From positions 124,001-188,000 of the forward strand of contig NZ_CANNGO010000005.1 in NCBI RefSeq assembly GCF_947504215.1: a DNA stretch of 64,000 nucleotides, read 5' to 3'. The notes under the pieces were generated by a model. The model worked only from the letters and a program-made list of their open reading frames with translations. It did no database searches and had not been told where the DNA came from. Within the stretch, counting starts at the first letter, position 1. Each line of letters opens with the position of its first letter. Shown one piece after another: positions 26,341 through 37,465 of this stretch. Source of the DNA: an uncultured Ruegeria sp. GTDB taxonomy: Bacteria; Pseudomonadota; Alphaproteobacteria; Rhodobacterales; Rhodobacteraceae. A program made the position numbers and the translations under genes.

Positions 26341-27051
26341 TCACAGCAGTTTACCTGACATCAATCGGTCGTCTATCTTAATCCCTTCGGGCGAAACCCG
26401 AGTTCCATAGATCATCCGTTCTACGCCCTGTGCTTGTGCCGCATCAAATGCCGCCGCGTAGGTCGGGTCAATGTCTGCTGCCAGTGCAAATCGATGGCAA
26501 TCCGTGCGTTGCACCAGATACAACATGATCGCGCGATGACCTTGCTGGGCCATCGCCTCCAGTTCCCCCAAATGCTTGGTGCCGCGGGCGGTGACGCTGT
26601 CGGGAAACTCGGCCAGACCGGGTTGGCGCGATAGGGTGACGCTTTTGACCTCAACATAGGCATCCGGCAGCCCTGGTTGGGTCAGCAGGAAATCAATGCG
26701 ACTGTTTTCACCGTATTTCACCTCGGGCCGCACGGTTTGATAGGCGGCCAGTTCGGAAACCTCACCTGCTTCAAGCGCGGAACGCAGGGCTTTGTTGGGC
26801 ACGGATGTGTCGACGCCGGTGAAATGCCCATTCTCATGATCCACCAGCCGCCAGCCGTATTTCAGCTTTTTCCTGGGGTCATCATTGGGCTCCAGCCAGA
26901 TTTTCATACCCGGCTCGGCCAGTCCCAGCATTGAGCCTGGATTGGCGCAGTGGGCGGTGATCTCACGCCCGTCCTCCAGCGTGCAATCAGCCAGAAAGCG
27001 TTTGTAGCGGCGGATCAGGCGGGCGGGGACAAGAGGCGTCGGGAATCTCAT
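26341..27051 (-). CDS. sfsA: SfsA family DNA/RNA-binding nuclease
   Basis: A 236-residue SfsA protein. The N-terminal OB-like part has ARLIRRYKRFLADCTL and EITAHCANPGSMLGL. The nuclease-like part shows E/D-x-K in YGENSRIDFLLTQPG and DAYVEVKSVTL, the PD-(D/E)xK arrangement. I chose the ATG at 27051 (MRFPTPLVPARL), which fits the family start; an in-frame start at 27072 adds seven residues. First linked to sugar fermentation, family members are now known to bind DNA and to act as nucleases. It is followed by the SDR gene with a 39-base gap. Confidence 0.9.
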   Translation of the reverse strand: MRFPTPLVPARLIRRYKRFLADCTLEDGREITAHCANPGSMLGLAEPGMKIWLEPNDDPRKKLKYGWRLVDHENGHFTGVDTSVPNKALRSALEAGEVSELAAYQTVRPEVKYGENSRIDFLLTQPGLPDAYVEVKSVTLSRQPGLAEFPDSVTARGTKHLGELEAMAQQGHRAIMLYLVQRTDCHRFALAADIDPTYAAAFDAAQAQGVERMIYGTRVSPEGIKIDDRLMSGKLL

Positions 27052-27090
27052 ACCCACCGCCATATCGCGCACCCGCCCGCAAGAAAAGGG

Positions 27091-27846
27091 TCAGACCAGA
27101 CCCGCCATCACGCCGCCGTCAACATCCCAAACCGCCCCGGTGACCCAGGACGCGTCATCCGACAGCAGATGGGTGATTGTGTTGGCTACATCCTCGGGCC
27201 GACCGACGCGACCAATCGGGTGGAAGGCATCAAATCCGCTGGTCAGAGTGTCTTCGATCTGGTCCGGGTCGATGAACGCGCCGTAGATTGGCGTCACCAC
27301 AACCGCAGGCGAAACAGCGTTGACGCGGATGCCGTGGGCCGCCAGCTCCATTGCAAGATGCTGGGTCAGTGAATGCAACCCAGCCTTGGCCATCGAATAG
27401 GCCGAGGACGGGGTCGCCCGAACCGCCTGCTTGGCCCACATAGAGCCTATGTTGACGATGCTGCCACTGCCGTTGGCCTTCATGTTCTCAGCCACGGCTT
27501 GGGTAATGAAAAACGTAGCGCGGTTTAAGTCCATGTAGCTGTCATAGTCTTCAAACCCATGCTCAAGGAACGGTTTGGGCGAGAATGTTCCAGCCGCGTT
27601 GATCAGACCCACGATGTGCTTGTCGCTTGTCTTGATCTCTTCAATCAAGGCTTCGACCTCGGCTGCATTGCGCAGGTTGACCTGCTGGGTTTCCGTAGAA
27701 GCGCCCAGCTCGGCCTTGGCGCCGTCCAGCTTGGCAGTTGACGAGCCGACCAGCGTGACATGCTGTCCCTTGGCCACGAGCTGCCTTGCTGCAGCCAGGC
27801 CCATTCCACTGGATCCACCGATGATAAGAGTTGTCGTTTGTGTCAT
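27091..27846 (-). CDS. Short-chain dehydrogenase/reductase under TetR control
   Basis: A 251-residue classical SDR. The cofactor motif is IIGGSSGMGLAAARQL, NAAG appears at about residue 85, the catalytic Ser lies in VNIGSMWAK and the YxxxK in SAYSMAKAGLHS. The C-terminal DDASWVTGAVWDVDGG also fits. The substrate is unknown; reactive carbonyls or quinones would fit a TetR-paired SDR, but this is inference. It is divergent from the TetR gene across 100 bases that carry two copies of a palindrome, one near each start. Confidence 0.88.
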   Translation of the reverse strand: MTQTTTLIIGGSSGMGLAAARQLVAKGQHVTLVGSSTAKLDGAKAELGASTETQQVNLRNAAEVEALIEEIKTSDKHIVGLINAAGTFSPKPFLEHGFEDYDSYMDLNRATFFITQAVAENMKANGSGSIVNIGSMWAKQAVRATPSSAYSMAKAGLHSLTQHLAMELAAHGIRVNAVSPAVVVTPIYGAFIDPDQIEDTLTSGFDAFHPIGRVGRPEDVANTITHLLSDDASWVTGAVWDVDGGVMAGLV

Positions 27847-27858
27847 GATCAGATTCCC

Positions 27859-27878
27859 TATCTACTGATAGGTAGATA
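27859..27878. promoter_or_regulatory. TetR operator copy 1 (SDR side)
   Basis: An inverted repeat with arms TATCTAC and GTAGATA around six bases (TGATAG), 12 bases before the SDR start. The same sequence recurs 51 bases to the right. Repeated palindromes in a divergent TetR/SDR region are the usual autoregulatory arrangement. Confidence 0.6.
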
Positions 27879-27909
27879 TATTGGAGTGGTGGTTTCCTTT
27901 TCAACCCCC

Positions 27910-27929
27910 TATCTAATGATAGATAGATT
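27910..27929. promoter_or_regulatory. TetR operator copy 2 (tetR side)
   Basis: The sequence TATCTAATGATAGATAGA matches copy 1 at most positions and keeps the CTATC-N4-GATAG inverted core. It ends 17 bases before the TetR start, so it would block that promoter. Confidence 0.6.
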
Positions 27930-27946
27930 TCTTGGACGCGTGACCC

Positions 27947-28510
27947 ATGGGAAAATCAGATAGACCCCTGACCGAGACGGCAACTCGTATCCTGGACGTG
28001 GCCGAGCGTATGGCACGGCTGGGCGGGTATAACGCCTTCAGTTTCCGCGATATCGCCAGCGAAATTGGCATCAAATCAGCCAGTATTCACTACCACTTCC
28101 CCACCAAGGAAGACTTGGGGGAGGTGCTGGTCAAGCGATACACCGAGCGGTTTCTGGACGCGTTGGGCCAGCCCGATGGGGCCTCTCCTACGGAACTACT
28201 CGCGCGGTATGTGCAGGTGTACCGGTCGGCCCTGATCGAACAAGACCTGATGTGCTTGTGCGGTATGTTTGGTGCAGAGATTGCAAAACTCCCCGACCCT
28301 GTGTCCAGGCAGACGCGGGATTTTTTTGAACGCAACCTTGCGTGGCTTGAAACCGTGTTCCAAGCGGCTGAGTCAAAGGATCCAAGAGCGCGTGCCGGTG
28401 AAACCATTGCCCAACTGGAGGGAGCGATGATCTTGGCACGGTCGCTGAATGACATGGACCTTTTCAACAGGATCACCGCAAATTTGCCGACGGAATCCTT
28501 GCGTCACTAA
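27947..28510 (+). CDS. TetR family regulator
   Basis: A 187-residue repressor with an N-terminal helix-turn-helix: ATRILDVAERMARLGGYNAFSFRDIASEIGIKSASIHYHFPTKEDL spans residues about 9-55 and shows the TetR signature I-x-S-A-S-IHYHF. The C-terminal ligand domain is helical and holds a Cys pair (DLMCLCGMF). It probably represses itself and the divergent SDR gene through the two operators between them. The inducer is not known; the Cys pair could sense an electrophile, which is inference. Confidence 0.9.
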   Translation: MGKSDRPLTETATRILDVAERMARLGGYNAFSFRDIASEIGIKSASIHYHFPTKEDLGEVLVKRYTERFLDALGQPDGASPTELLARYVQVYRSALIEQDLMCLCGMFGAEIAKLPDPVSRQTRDFFERNLAWLETVFQAAESKDPRARAGETIAQLEGAMILARSLNDMDLFNRITANLPTESLRH

Positions 28511-28579
28511 CAATGGGACCTTGCGAGGCCGGTCAGGACGGATATCTTGCCCACACGTCGCAGCAAGAAAGGACAGGCC

Positions 28580-29302
28580 ATGTCAAACCCAACCGCAGCC
28601 ATGCTGGTGATCGGGGACGAAATCCTGTCGGGTCGTACGCGTGATGCCAATATGCACTATCTGGCCGGGGAACTGACCAAACAAGGCATCGATCTGAACG
28701 AAGTTCGCATCGTAAGTGACGATGCGCCCGCGATTGAGGCGGCGGCCAAAGCATTGTCTGAAACATATGACCACGTGTTTACCAGTGGTGGCATCGGTCC
28801 GACCCATGACGATATTACCGCCGATTGCATTGCCCGCGCCTTTGGGGCGCATATCGATGTGCGCGACGATGCCCGCGCGTTGCTGCAGGCCCACTATGAC
28901 AACTCCGGTCTGGAATTGAATGCCGCGCGACTGCGGATGGCCCGTATTCCGGATGGAGCGGTTTTGATCGACAATCCGGTCTCGACCGCGCCTGGTTTCA
29001 CCATAGAAAATGTGCATGTCATGGCCGGGGTCCCATTGGTGTTCCAGGCGATGGTTGCTAGTGTGCTGCCAACCCTGACCGGCGGTCGTCCCTTGTTGTC
29101 TCAAACTTTGCGCGTGAATCGGGGTGAGGGTGATATCGCCGCAACTCTGTCTGTGTTGGCCGGTGCGTTCGACGACCTTTCGATCGGGTGTTATCCGTTT
29201 CAGACCAACGGAGTGTTTGGGGCCAACGTGGTTGTCCGGGGTACCGATGGTGCGCGGATTGACGCGGCCATGACCCGGTTGGCGAAAGAGTTGCAGCTGT
29301 GA
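28580..29302 (+). CDS. CinA-type molybdopterin-binding domain protein
   Basis: A 240-residue protein made of the MoaB/Mog-like (MoCF_biosynth) domain found at the CinA N-terminus: MLVIGDEILSGRTRDANMHYLA at the start, then FTSGGIGPTHDDITADCIA. The separate CinA amidohydrolase domain is absent, so this is the stand-alone form. Relatives with this domain act as pyrophosphatases on ADP-ribose or FAD-like compounds, but the role here is not known. I chose ATG at 28580, which follows GAAAGGA; an in-frame ATG at 28547 adds 11 residues. It overlaps the GNAT gene by four bases. Confidence 0.85.
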   Translation: MSNPTAAMLVIGDEILSGRTRDANMHYLAGELTKQGIDLNEVRIVSDDAPAIEAAAKALSETYDHVFTSGGIGPTHDDITADCIARAFGAHIDVRDDARALLQAHYDNSGLELNAARLRMARIPDGAVLIDNPVSTAPGFTIENVHVMAGVPLVFQAMVASVLPTLTGGRPLLSQTLRVNRGEGDIAATLSVLAGAFDDLSIGCYPFQTNGVFGANVVVRGTDGARIDAAMTRLAKELQL

Positions 29303-30027
29303 TCCCTAACTGGGTCGACGTCGTCGACGGCACCTGGCCCGCTGCCCGATATGAAACGCTGGGTCCGTTTCAATTGCGCCAAGGGCAGGGCGGCGGCTCG
29401 CGCGTGTCAGCGGCCAATGCGCTGGGCGCCGCGACCGATGCAGACATCGACGCCGCCGAGGCAGCAATGCGAGCGATGGGACAGAGACGCATTTTCTGCC
29501 TGCATCCGGGTGACAAGATGCTGGATGCGCAGCTAGCCCGGCGGGGGTATGATATCCTTGATCCGGTCAATATCTATTCTTGCCCAGTGACCCGTCTGAC
29601 CGACCAGCCCATCCCCCGTGTCACAGTATTTTCAATCTGGGAACCGCTTGTGATCATGCGCGAAATCTGGGCGTCAGGGGGTATAGGACCTGAACGAGTG
29701 GCGATTATGGAGCGTGCCAAAGGCCCTAAAACGGGCTTTCTTTTGCGTCACAACGATCAACCCTGTGGCACCGCGTTTGTCGCGATGCACGGCGATGTCG
29801 CAATGTTGCATGCACTGGAAATCTTGCCGGATCATCGACGTCAGGGATTGGGTCAATGGACCATGCGCGCTGCGGCCTTCTGGGCGATGGACAACGGCGC
29901 CCAGACCCTTAGCGTGATCTGCACCAAAGCCAATGACGGGGCCAATGGCCTCTACCGTGCGCTCGGGATGGAGATCGTCGGAGAATACCATTACCGTCAG
30001 CGTGTCGAAAGAGAGAGATCGTCGTGA
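29299..30027 (+). CDS. GNAT family N-acetyltransferase
   Basis: A 242-residue protein that starts at GTG inside the stop of the preceding gene. The C-terminal half is the GNAT fold, with the acetyl-CoA loop ALEILPDHRRQGLGQWTMRAA (R/Q-x-x-G-x-G/A type) and ANGLYRALGMEIVGEYHYR at the end. The N-terminal half is a second, degenerate GNAT-like part (ATDADIDAAEAAMRAMGQRR). The substrate is unknown. It sits second in a four-gene run joined by GTGA and ATGA overlaps. Confidence 0.8.
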   Translation: MIPNWVDVVDGTWPAARYETLGPFQLRQGQGGGSRVSAANALGAATDADIDAAEAAMRAMGQRRIFCLHPGDKMLDAQLARRGYDILDPVNIYSCPVTRLTDQPIPRVTVFSIWEPLVIMREIWASGGIGPERVAIMERAKGPKTGFLLRHNDQPCGTAFVAMHGDVAMLHALEILPDHRRQGLGQWTMRAAAFWAMDNGAQTLSVICTKANDGANGLYRALGMEIVGEYHYRQRVERERSS

Positions 30028-30596
30028 CAAAACAAGACATGCCCACCGCGTTGGACCTGCCCATGGTCGATCCGTTGCCGCCCGAGACGCAGAAGTATTT
30101 TGACATCTGTGTCGAGAAACTGGGCATGGTGCCAAATGTGCTGAAGGCCAATGCGTTTGACATCGAAAAGCTGAACGCTTTTGCGGCGATGTATAACGAT
30201 CTGATGCTGTCAGGCAGTGGTCTGTCCAAGCTTGAACGAGAAATGATCGCGGTGGTCGTTTCGTCGATCAACAAGTGCTTCTATTGTCTTGTTGCCCACG
30301 GTGCAGCGGTACGGCAGTTGTCTGGAAATCCGCAATTGGGTGAGATGCTGGTGATGAATTACCGGGTCGCACCGCTGGATGGGCGTCAGCGCGCGATGCT
30401 GGACTTTGCAGCCAAGATGACCACAGCCAGTGCTGAAATCGAAGAACCGGACCGACAACGGCTGCGCGATGTAGGGTTCAGTGACCGCGACATCTGGGAC
30501 GTTGCCAATGTGACTGGCTTTTTCAATATGTCGAACCGCGTGGCCAGCGCCACTGCGATGGTTCCAAACGAAGAGTATCACACGCAATTTCGATGA
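30024..30596 (+). CDS. AhpD-like peroxidase-related protein
   Basis: A 190-residue protein of the carboxymuconolactone decarboxylase/AhpD group (the uncharacterized peroxidase-related subfamily). The redox site is INKCFYCLVAHGAAV, a CxxC with a nearby His as in AhpD. It starts at GTG overlapping the previous stop. Known AhpD proteins reduce the peroxiredoxin AhpC. No lipoamide system or AhpC is adjacent, so the partner is unknown, although this genome region encodes two other peroxiredoxins. Cytoplasmic. Confidence 0.85.
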   Translation: MTKQDMPTALDLPMVDPLPPETQKYFDICVEKLGMVPNVLKANAFDIEKLNAFAAMYNDLMLSGSGLSKLEREMIAVVVSSINKCFYCLVAHGAAVRQLSGNPQLGEMLVMNYRVAPLDGRQRAMLDFAAKMTTASAEIEEPDRQRLRDVGFSDRDIWDVANVTGFFNMSNRVASATAMVPNEEYHTQFR

Positions 30597-31495
30597 TCCG
30601 ATTTCTTGCCCTTTGCACCCTGATACTGGCCGGACCCGTTGCCGCGCAGGACCTGACGCTGCCCGCCAGTGCGCGCCAGATCAGCGAACGGATTTCACCA
30701 TTGGACAGTTACGATCTGCCAACCGGTCCGTATGCCAATGGCTCGGTACCTGCCCGCACCGTAGAAGGTCACGTGGAACGGTTTTCCTGGCGCTTGCAAG
30801 CCGGATCCAGCACAACGCTTCAGCTTTTGGCGCCCTTACGTGACCAAATAGAGGCGCAGGGGTTTGACATCCTTTTCGAATGCGAAGCTCGCACCTGCGG
30901 AGGATTCGATTTTCGGTTCGGCACCGAGGTGATTCCGACCCCGGATATGTACGTCGCCATTCAGGACTATCGATTTCTTTCAGCCACCAAAGGGGCCGAG
31001 GTTCTGAGCCTTCTGGTCAGCCGCAACCCGCCAGATGGCTATGTCCAAATGATCCGCGTCACGCCCTTGGGGGCCCCAAGCCCGACCCCTGTTGTGATCG
31101 AGCAGACCGTTGACGGAACGGGTGGTCTTTTGGCCGAGTTTGAACGCACCGGTCACGTGATTCTGGATGATCTTCATTTTCGCACGGGTGAAGTGGCCTT
31201 GGGCGATGGCCCATTTGCTTCTTTGACCCTTCTGGCTGGCTTCTTAGCCGAAAACCCGGGCATGCGGCTCGCTTTGGTGGGTCACACAGATGATACCGGC
31301 GATCTGCAGGCAAATACTTCCGTCAGTACCCGCCGCGCACAAGCCGTGCGAACCCGGTTAATCAACGCGCACGGCGTAGCATCCGACCGGATCGAGGCGC
31401 AGGGTGTTGGCTATCTGGCCCCCATCACATCGAACGCAACCGCCGAAGGGCGGGATCTGAATCGCCGGGTCGAGGCGGTGTTGCTGTTGAACTGA
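30593..31495 (+). CDS. OmpA family outer-membrane/periplasmic protein
   Basis: A 300-residue protein with a Sec signal (MIRFLALCTLILAGPVAAQ), a unique N-terminal domain of about 150 residues with a Cys pair (CEARTCGGF), and an OmpA C-terminal peptidoglycan-binding domain. The latter shows HVILDDLHFRTGEVAL, LALVGHTDDTGDLQAN, SVSTRRAQAVRTRLI and AEGRDLNRRVEAVL, with the D/R residues that hold meso-diaminopimelate. No beta-barrel is present, so it probably anchors to peptidoglycan. It is last in the CinA-GNAT-AhpD-like run (ATGA overlap). Confidence 0.88.
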   Translation: MIRFLALCTLILAGPVAAQDLTLPASARQISERISPLDSYDLPTGPYANGSVPARTVEGHVERFSWRLQAGSSTTLQLLAPLRDQIEAQGFDILFECEARTCGGFDFRFGTEVIPTPDMYVAIQDYRFLSATKGAEVLSLLVSRNPPDGYVQMIRVTPLGAPSPTPVVIEQTVDGTGGLLAEFERTGHVILDDLHFRTGEVALGDGPFASLTLLAGFLAENPGMRLALVGHTDDTGDLQANTSVSTRRAQAVRTRLINAHGVASDRIEAQGVGYLAPITSNATAEGRDLNRRVEAVLLLN

Positions 31496-31514
31496 CATTT
31501 CTCAATACGTGCAG

Positions 31515-31543
31515 ACAAAAAAAGACCCGCACCGAAGTGCGGG
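31515..31543 (-). terminator. Rho-independent terminator of the lysR gene
   Basis: On the minus strand a 7-bp GC stem (arms at 526-532 and 537-543, CGAA loop) is followed by a run of seven T. It lies 18 bases after the lysR stop and is oriented for that gene. Confidence 0.75.
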
Positions 31544-31561
31544 CCAGTCCACCGGGAGAAA

Positions 31562-32467
31562 TTACCAATCCATCGGGCCCTTTTCGTTGAAGGACTCGAC
31601 AAGAAAATCAATGAACGCCCTCACTTTGGGCTGCGTAAAGCGACCGGGCGGGTAAACCGCATAGACGCCCTGAACCTCATCAGGCAGGGATGGCATCGCA
31701 TCCAGAACCTGTCCGGATTTCAGTGCATCCGCATATAAATAGCTGGGCAGATATGCGATTCCCAATCCGGAAATCGCCGCATTCAACAGCGACTGACCGT
31801 CATTTACGCTGAGCCAACCGGCTGTGCGAACCTGCCTCTTTTCGCCGGAGGGCGCGGTCAGTTTCCAGACATTGCCTGATGATTGGCTGGAGTAATGCAG
31901 CAGCTTATGCTCGTTCAGATCATCGATCTTTTGTGGGCGCCCAAATTTTTCGATGTAAGACGGGGCCGCAACCATTCGTTTGACGGTTTCGGTCAGCTTG
32001 CGTGCGCGCAGGGTGCTGTCTTCCAGCTCGCCAATGCGCACGGCTACGTCAAACCCTTCCGAAATCAGCTCAACGTAGCGGTTATTCAGCACCATGTTCA
32101 CGGTGATATCGGGATAGGCCGACAGGAAATTCGACAGGACCGGAGACAGGTGATTGACGCCAAAATCGGTCGCAACACTAATCCGCAACAGGCCAGACGG
32201 CGCTGATTGCATCGAGGTCACCAGCGAGTCTGCCTCGCCAGCGTCATTCAATACGCGACGGGCGCGGTCGTAATAGGCCAGCCCGATCTCGGTCGGCGAC
32301 ACGCGGCGCGTCGTCCGGTTTAGCAGACGTGCGCCAAGACGTGCCTCAAGGCTTGAGACGTGCTTGGACACGGCCGATTTGGAGATGCCCATCTTTTTGG
32401 CCGCATCGGTGAAGCCACCCTGGTCCACCACATTGGCGAAGGCTTCCATTTCGGTCAGTCGGTCCAT
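31562..32467 (-). CDS. LysR family transcriptional regulator
   Basis: A 301-residue LTTR. The winged HTH is MDRLTEMEAFANVVDQGGFTDAAKKMGISKSAVSKHVSSLEARLGARLL (read in sections), and the substrate-binding domain runs from about residue 90. I chose the ATG at 32467 because it opens the HTH; a longer in-frame start at 32536 would add a non-family leader. It belongs to the CrgA/AaeR-like branch (LLNRTTRRVSPTEIG). Its target is unknown; the divergent DUF4399 gene is 228 bases away. Confidence 0.9.
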   Translation of the reverse strand: MDRLTEMEAFANVVDQGGFTDAAKKMGISKSAVSKHVSSLEARLGARLLNRTTRRVSPTEIGLAYYDRARRVLNDAGEADSLVTSMQSAPSGLLRISVATDFGVNHLSPVLSNFLSAYPDITVNMVLNNRYVELISEGFDVAVRIGELEDSTLRARKLTETVKRMVAAPSYIEKFGRPQKIDDLNEHKLLHYSSQSSGNVWKLTAPSGEKRQVRTAGWLSVNDGQSLLNAAISGLGIAYLPSYLYADALKSGQVLDAMPSLPDEVQGVYAVYPPGRFTQPKVRAFIDFLVESFNEKGPMDW

Positions 32468-32694
32468 TCTCGTACCCCAGGTCTTGCTTTCGTGACTGAA
32501 CTTGGCGCTCAATCTGGGCGGAAACGGGGCAGACATGGGATAATATCAGGGTTTTGAATCGGATCGTTTGCAGATGGGAAACGCGGAAACAGTGATTTCC
32601 AACCTGCCCGGAGGCCCCATTGATGCTGGTTTACTGGACTTTTTGCCAAACGTGCTATGCTGAGAGCGGCATTTTTGTGTCCAGGGAGGAAATC

Positions 32695-33135
32695 ATGAAA
32701 GCCATTTTCGTCGCCGTTGCCTTATGTCTGTCCACCACCTTTGCCATGGCAGGTGGATCAACCCCATCCAACCCGGACGCGCAGGTTTATTTTGTGAATC
32801 TGTCGGATGGTGACACCGTTCAATCGCCTGTAACCGTTGTTTTTGGTCTAAATGGCATGGGGGTCGCACCGGCAGGAACCGAGAAGGAAAACACTGGGCA
32901 CCACCACTTGTTGATCGACCGCCCACCGCTGGGCGAAGGGGAAGATGGCGCGGATGAGCTGGCTTATGGCTTGCCTGCAGATGACAATCACATCCATTTC
33001 GGCGGTGGTCAGACCGAGGTGACGCTGGATCTCACCCCTGGACCACACACGCTGCAGCTTGTGTTGGGCGATGCTGGCCACGTACCCCACGCAACACCGA
33101 TCGTGTCAGAGGTAATCACAATCACGGTCGAGTAG
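32695..33135 (+). CDS. Exported DUF4399 protein
   Basis: A 146-residue periplasmic protein. The signal is AIFVAVALCLSTTFAMAGG. The DUF4399 core shows the pattern VYFVNLSDGDTVQSPVTVVFGLNGMGVAPAG, then NTGHHHLLID with three His in a row, and later HIHFGGGQTE, all likely metal-binding or structural. AGGGAGGA precedes the ATG at 32695. The family has no settled function; members occur in marine bacteria. It converges on the ArsR-type gene with a three-base gap. Confidence 0.8.
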   Translation: MKAIFVAVALCLSTTFAMAGGSTPSNPDAQVYFVNLSDGDTVQSPVTVVFGLNGMGVAPAGTEKENTGHHHLLIDRPPLGEGEDGADELAYGLPADDNHIHFGGGQTEVTLDLTPGPHTLQLVLGDAGHVPHATPIVSEVITITVE

Positions 33136-33138
33136 TCG

Positions 33139-33819
33139 TCACACTCCGAATTGCTTGTCGAAAGCCTGAATGCCTGCGCGTGAAAACCGGATTATGCGGC
33201 TGTCTGGCTTTCGCGACACCCAACCGATGTCTTCCATGCGTGCCAGCATGGCACGTCCAAGCTTGCCAGCAAGATGGGTTTGCCGCTCGCTCCAGTCCAG
33301 GCACGGCCGGCATAGGGGCGCGCGGTTTTTGCTGAGCGTATCCAGATCGATTCCAAACGCGGAACAGAACTCAGATCCGGGAGCGGTCAGAATAACGCTG
33401 TCTGTGGAGACATCCAGAAACCCACGGGTTTGCATTGAGGTAAACAACTGTACACCCTTACTGCCTGCCAGATGGTTGTAACACACACGTGCTTCGCGCA
33501 TTTCGGCGTCATTGGGTCCGGTCCGCGTGCGAAGATGCCCGCGTCCCGCGGCCAGCCCCATCAGATTCTCTAGCGTCTGCGCGACATCCTCACCGGACAG
33601 GCCGTAATATTTGTGGCGCCCCTGTCCCCGCAGGTGCAACAGCCCGCCTTCCAGCAGCTTTTTCAGATGCGAGCTTGCCGTTTGCGGGCTGATCCCCGCC
33701 TCGCGCGCCAACTCTCCGGCTGTCAGGGCTTTGCCCGACATCAAAGCCGTCAGCATGTTTGCGCGCGCGGGATCACCAATCAGCGCGGCCATCTGGGCAA
33801 TATCTGGTCCGTCTTTCAT
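33139..33819 (-). CDS. ArsR-type regulator with Cys-rich C-terminal domain
   Basis: A 226-residue regulator. The N-terminal winged HTH is typical of ArsR (GDPARANMLTALMSGKALTAGELAREAGISPQTASSHLKKLLEGGLL). The C-terminal half is unlike small ArsR sensors and contains RVCYNHLAGSKG and the pattern APLCRPCLDWSERQTHLAGKLG, with a CxxC-like spacing. Long ArsR proteins of this type are common in proteobacteria; the ligand is unknown. A perfect palindrome lies just before its start and would be its operator, covering the divergent NIPSNAP gene too. Confidence 0.85.
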   Translation of the reverse strand: MKDGPDIAQMAALIGDPARANMLTALMSGKALTAGELAREAGISPQTASSHLKKLLEGGLLHLRGQGRHKYYGLSGEDVAQTLENLMGLAAGRGHLRTRTGPNDAEMREARVCYNHLAGSKGVQLFTSMQTRGFLDVSTDSVILTAPGSEFCSAFGIDLDTLSKNRAPLCRPCLDWSERQTHLAGKLGRAMLARMEDIGWVSRKPDSRIIRFSRAGIQAFDKQFGV

Positions 33820-33821
33820 AG

Positions 33822-33837
33822 TTCGACCATAGTCGAA
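33822..33837. promoter_or_regulatory. Palindromic operator of the ArsR-type regulator
   Basis: TTCGAC, CATA, GTCGAA forms a perfect 6-bp palindrome two bases before the ArsR-type start and 54 bases before the NIPSNAP gene. Position supports autoregulation and control of the divergent pair. Confidence 0.55.
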
Positions 33838-33891
33838 GCATATAAGTCAGACAAGAGTGTATTCTGCGCTGGTCAACAATCGGAGCCTACA

Positions 33892-34215
33892 ATGCTGACC
33901 TGTATCATTCGTTACCAGATCGACCCAACCAAGAAAGCGCAGTTCAAGACCTATGCCCAAAACTGGGGACAGGCGATTCCGCGCTGCGGCGCCGACCTGA
34001 TCGGCTATTTCGCCCCGCACGAGGGGTCATTGACATTGGCCTACGGCATCTACAATGTTGCATGCCTCGCCGAATACGAAGCCTATCGCGCGCGCCTCAG
34101 CGCCGATCCGCTGGGGCAGGAGAACTACGCTTTTGCGCAAAAAGAACGGTTTATCCTGCGCGAGGATCGCACGTGGTTGAAGCTTGCTTCGGCCCCGCAT
34201 GGGGAAGCCAAATGA
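33892..34215 (+). CDS. NIPSNAP family protein
   Basis: A 107-residue dimeric alpha/beta-barrel protein of the NIPSNAP group: LTCIIRYQIDPTKKAQFKTYAQNW at the start, IPRCGADLIGYFAPHEG, and YEAYRARLSADPLG toward the end. I chose ATG at 33892; the upstream in-frame sequence overlaps the ArsR gene. Related folds act as monooxygenases or stress proteins; no activity can be assigned. The stop overlaps the next start (ATGA), and both lie divergent to the ArsR-type regulator, which probably controls them. Confidence 0.85.
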   Translation: MLTCIIRYQIDPTKKAQFKTYAQNWGQAIPRCGADLIGYFAPHEGSLTLAYGIYNVACLAEYEAYRARLSADPLGQENYAFAQKERFILREDRTWLKLASAPHGEAK

Positions 34216-34550
34216 TTGCCGTCATATTCGAAGTCGAACCCGCGGATGGCGAAACCCAAACCTATCTGGACATAGCGGTAGATCTGCGACCGCTGTTGGA
34301 TCAGATTGATGGGTTCATATCCGTCGAACGGTTTGAGAGTCTGGTGACCCCCGGCAAATACCTGTCATTGTCGTTCTGGCGGGATGAGGATGCGGTTGCC
34401 GAATGGCGACGCATGACACAACACCGCTTGGCCCAATCGCGGGGGCGATCGGGACTGTTTGCCGGATACCGGCTGAGGGTCGCTGCGGTTGTACGGGATT
34501 ATGGGCTAGCTGATCGGGACCAAGCGCCGGAAACGCGCGGTGTTGGCTAA
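34212..34550 (+). CDS. Antibiotic biosynthesis monooxygenase (ABM) domain protein
   Basis: A 112-residue single-domain ABM protein: IAVIFEVEPADGETQTYLD, then LLDQIDGFISVERFESLVTPGKYLSLSFWRDEDAVAEWR and QHRLAQSRGRSG. The SFW-x-D-E-x-A-V-x-x-W-R stretch is the family hallmark. ABM proteins act as cofactor-free monooxygenases, heme-degrading enzymes or reactive-species sensors. It starts within the NIPSNAP stop. The pairing of two ferredoxin-like folds of this class next to an ArsR regulator suggests a stress role (inference). Confidence 0.85.
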   Translation: MIAVIFEVEPADGETQTYLDIAVDLRPLLDQIDGFISVERFESLVTPGKYLSLSFWRDEDAVAEWRRMTQHRLAQSRGRSGLFAGYRLRVAAVVRDYGLADRDQAPETRGVG

Positions 34551-34711
34551 CATGAGGGCACCTTAGACCAAATCAGAACTAGCCAGCGGGTCTGGTCCTG
34601 TCTGCCAAGACCACCTGTGCGCGTCTGATCCGGGTTATCCGAGATCAGCGTCTTGAACGACTCGCATAGGGGATTGGCCGCGTGCGCTGCATTCAGACAC
34701 GCGGAGTTAAG

Positions 34712-37359
<2,648 letters not shown>

Positions 37360-37465
37360 CAACGTTCCCTCACTCGCGTTGTCTGACGTGTCACTGACGC
37401 TCCGGAAACTGTGGACATCTAAGGTGTCAGCATTTAGCGCAAGACATCCCATTTAAGATTTCGCC

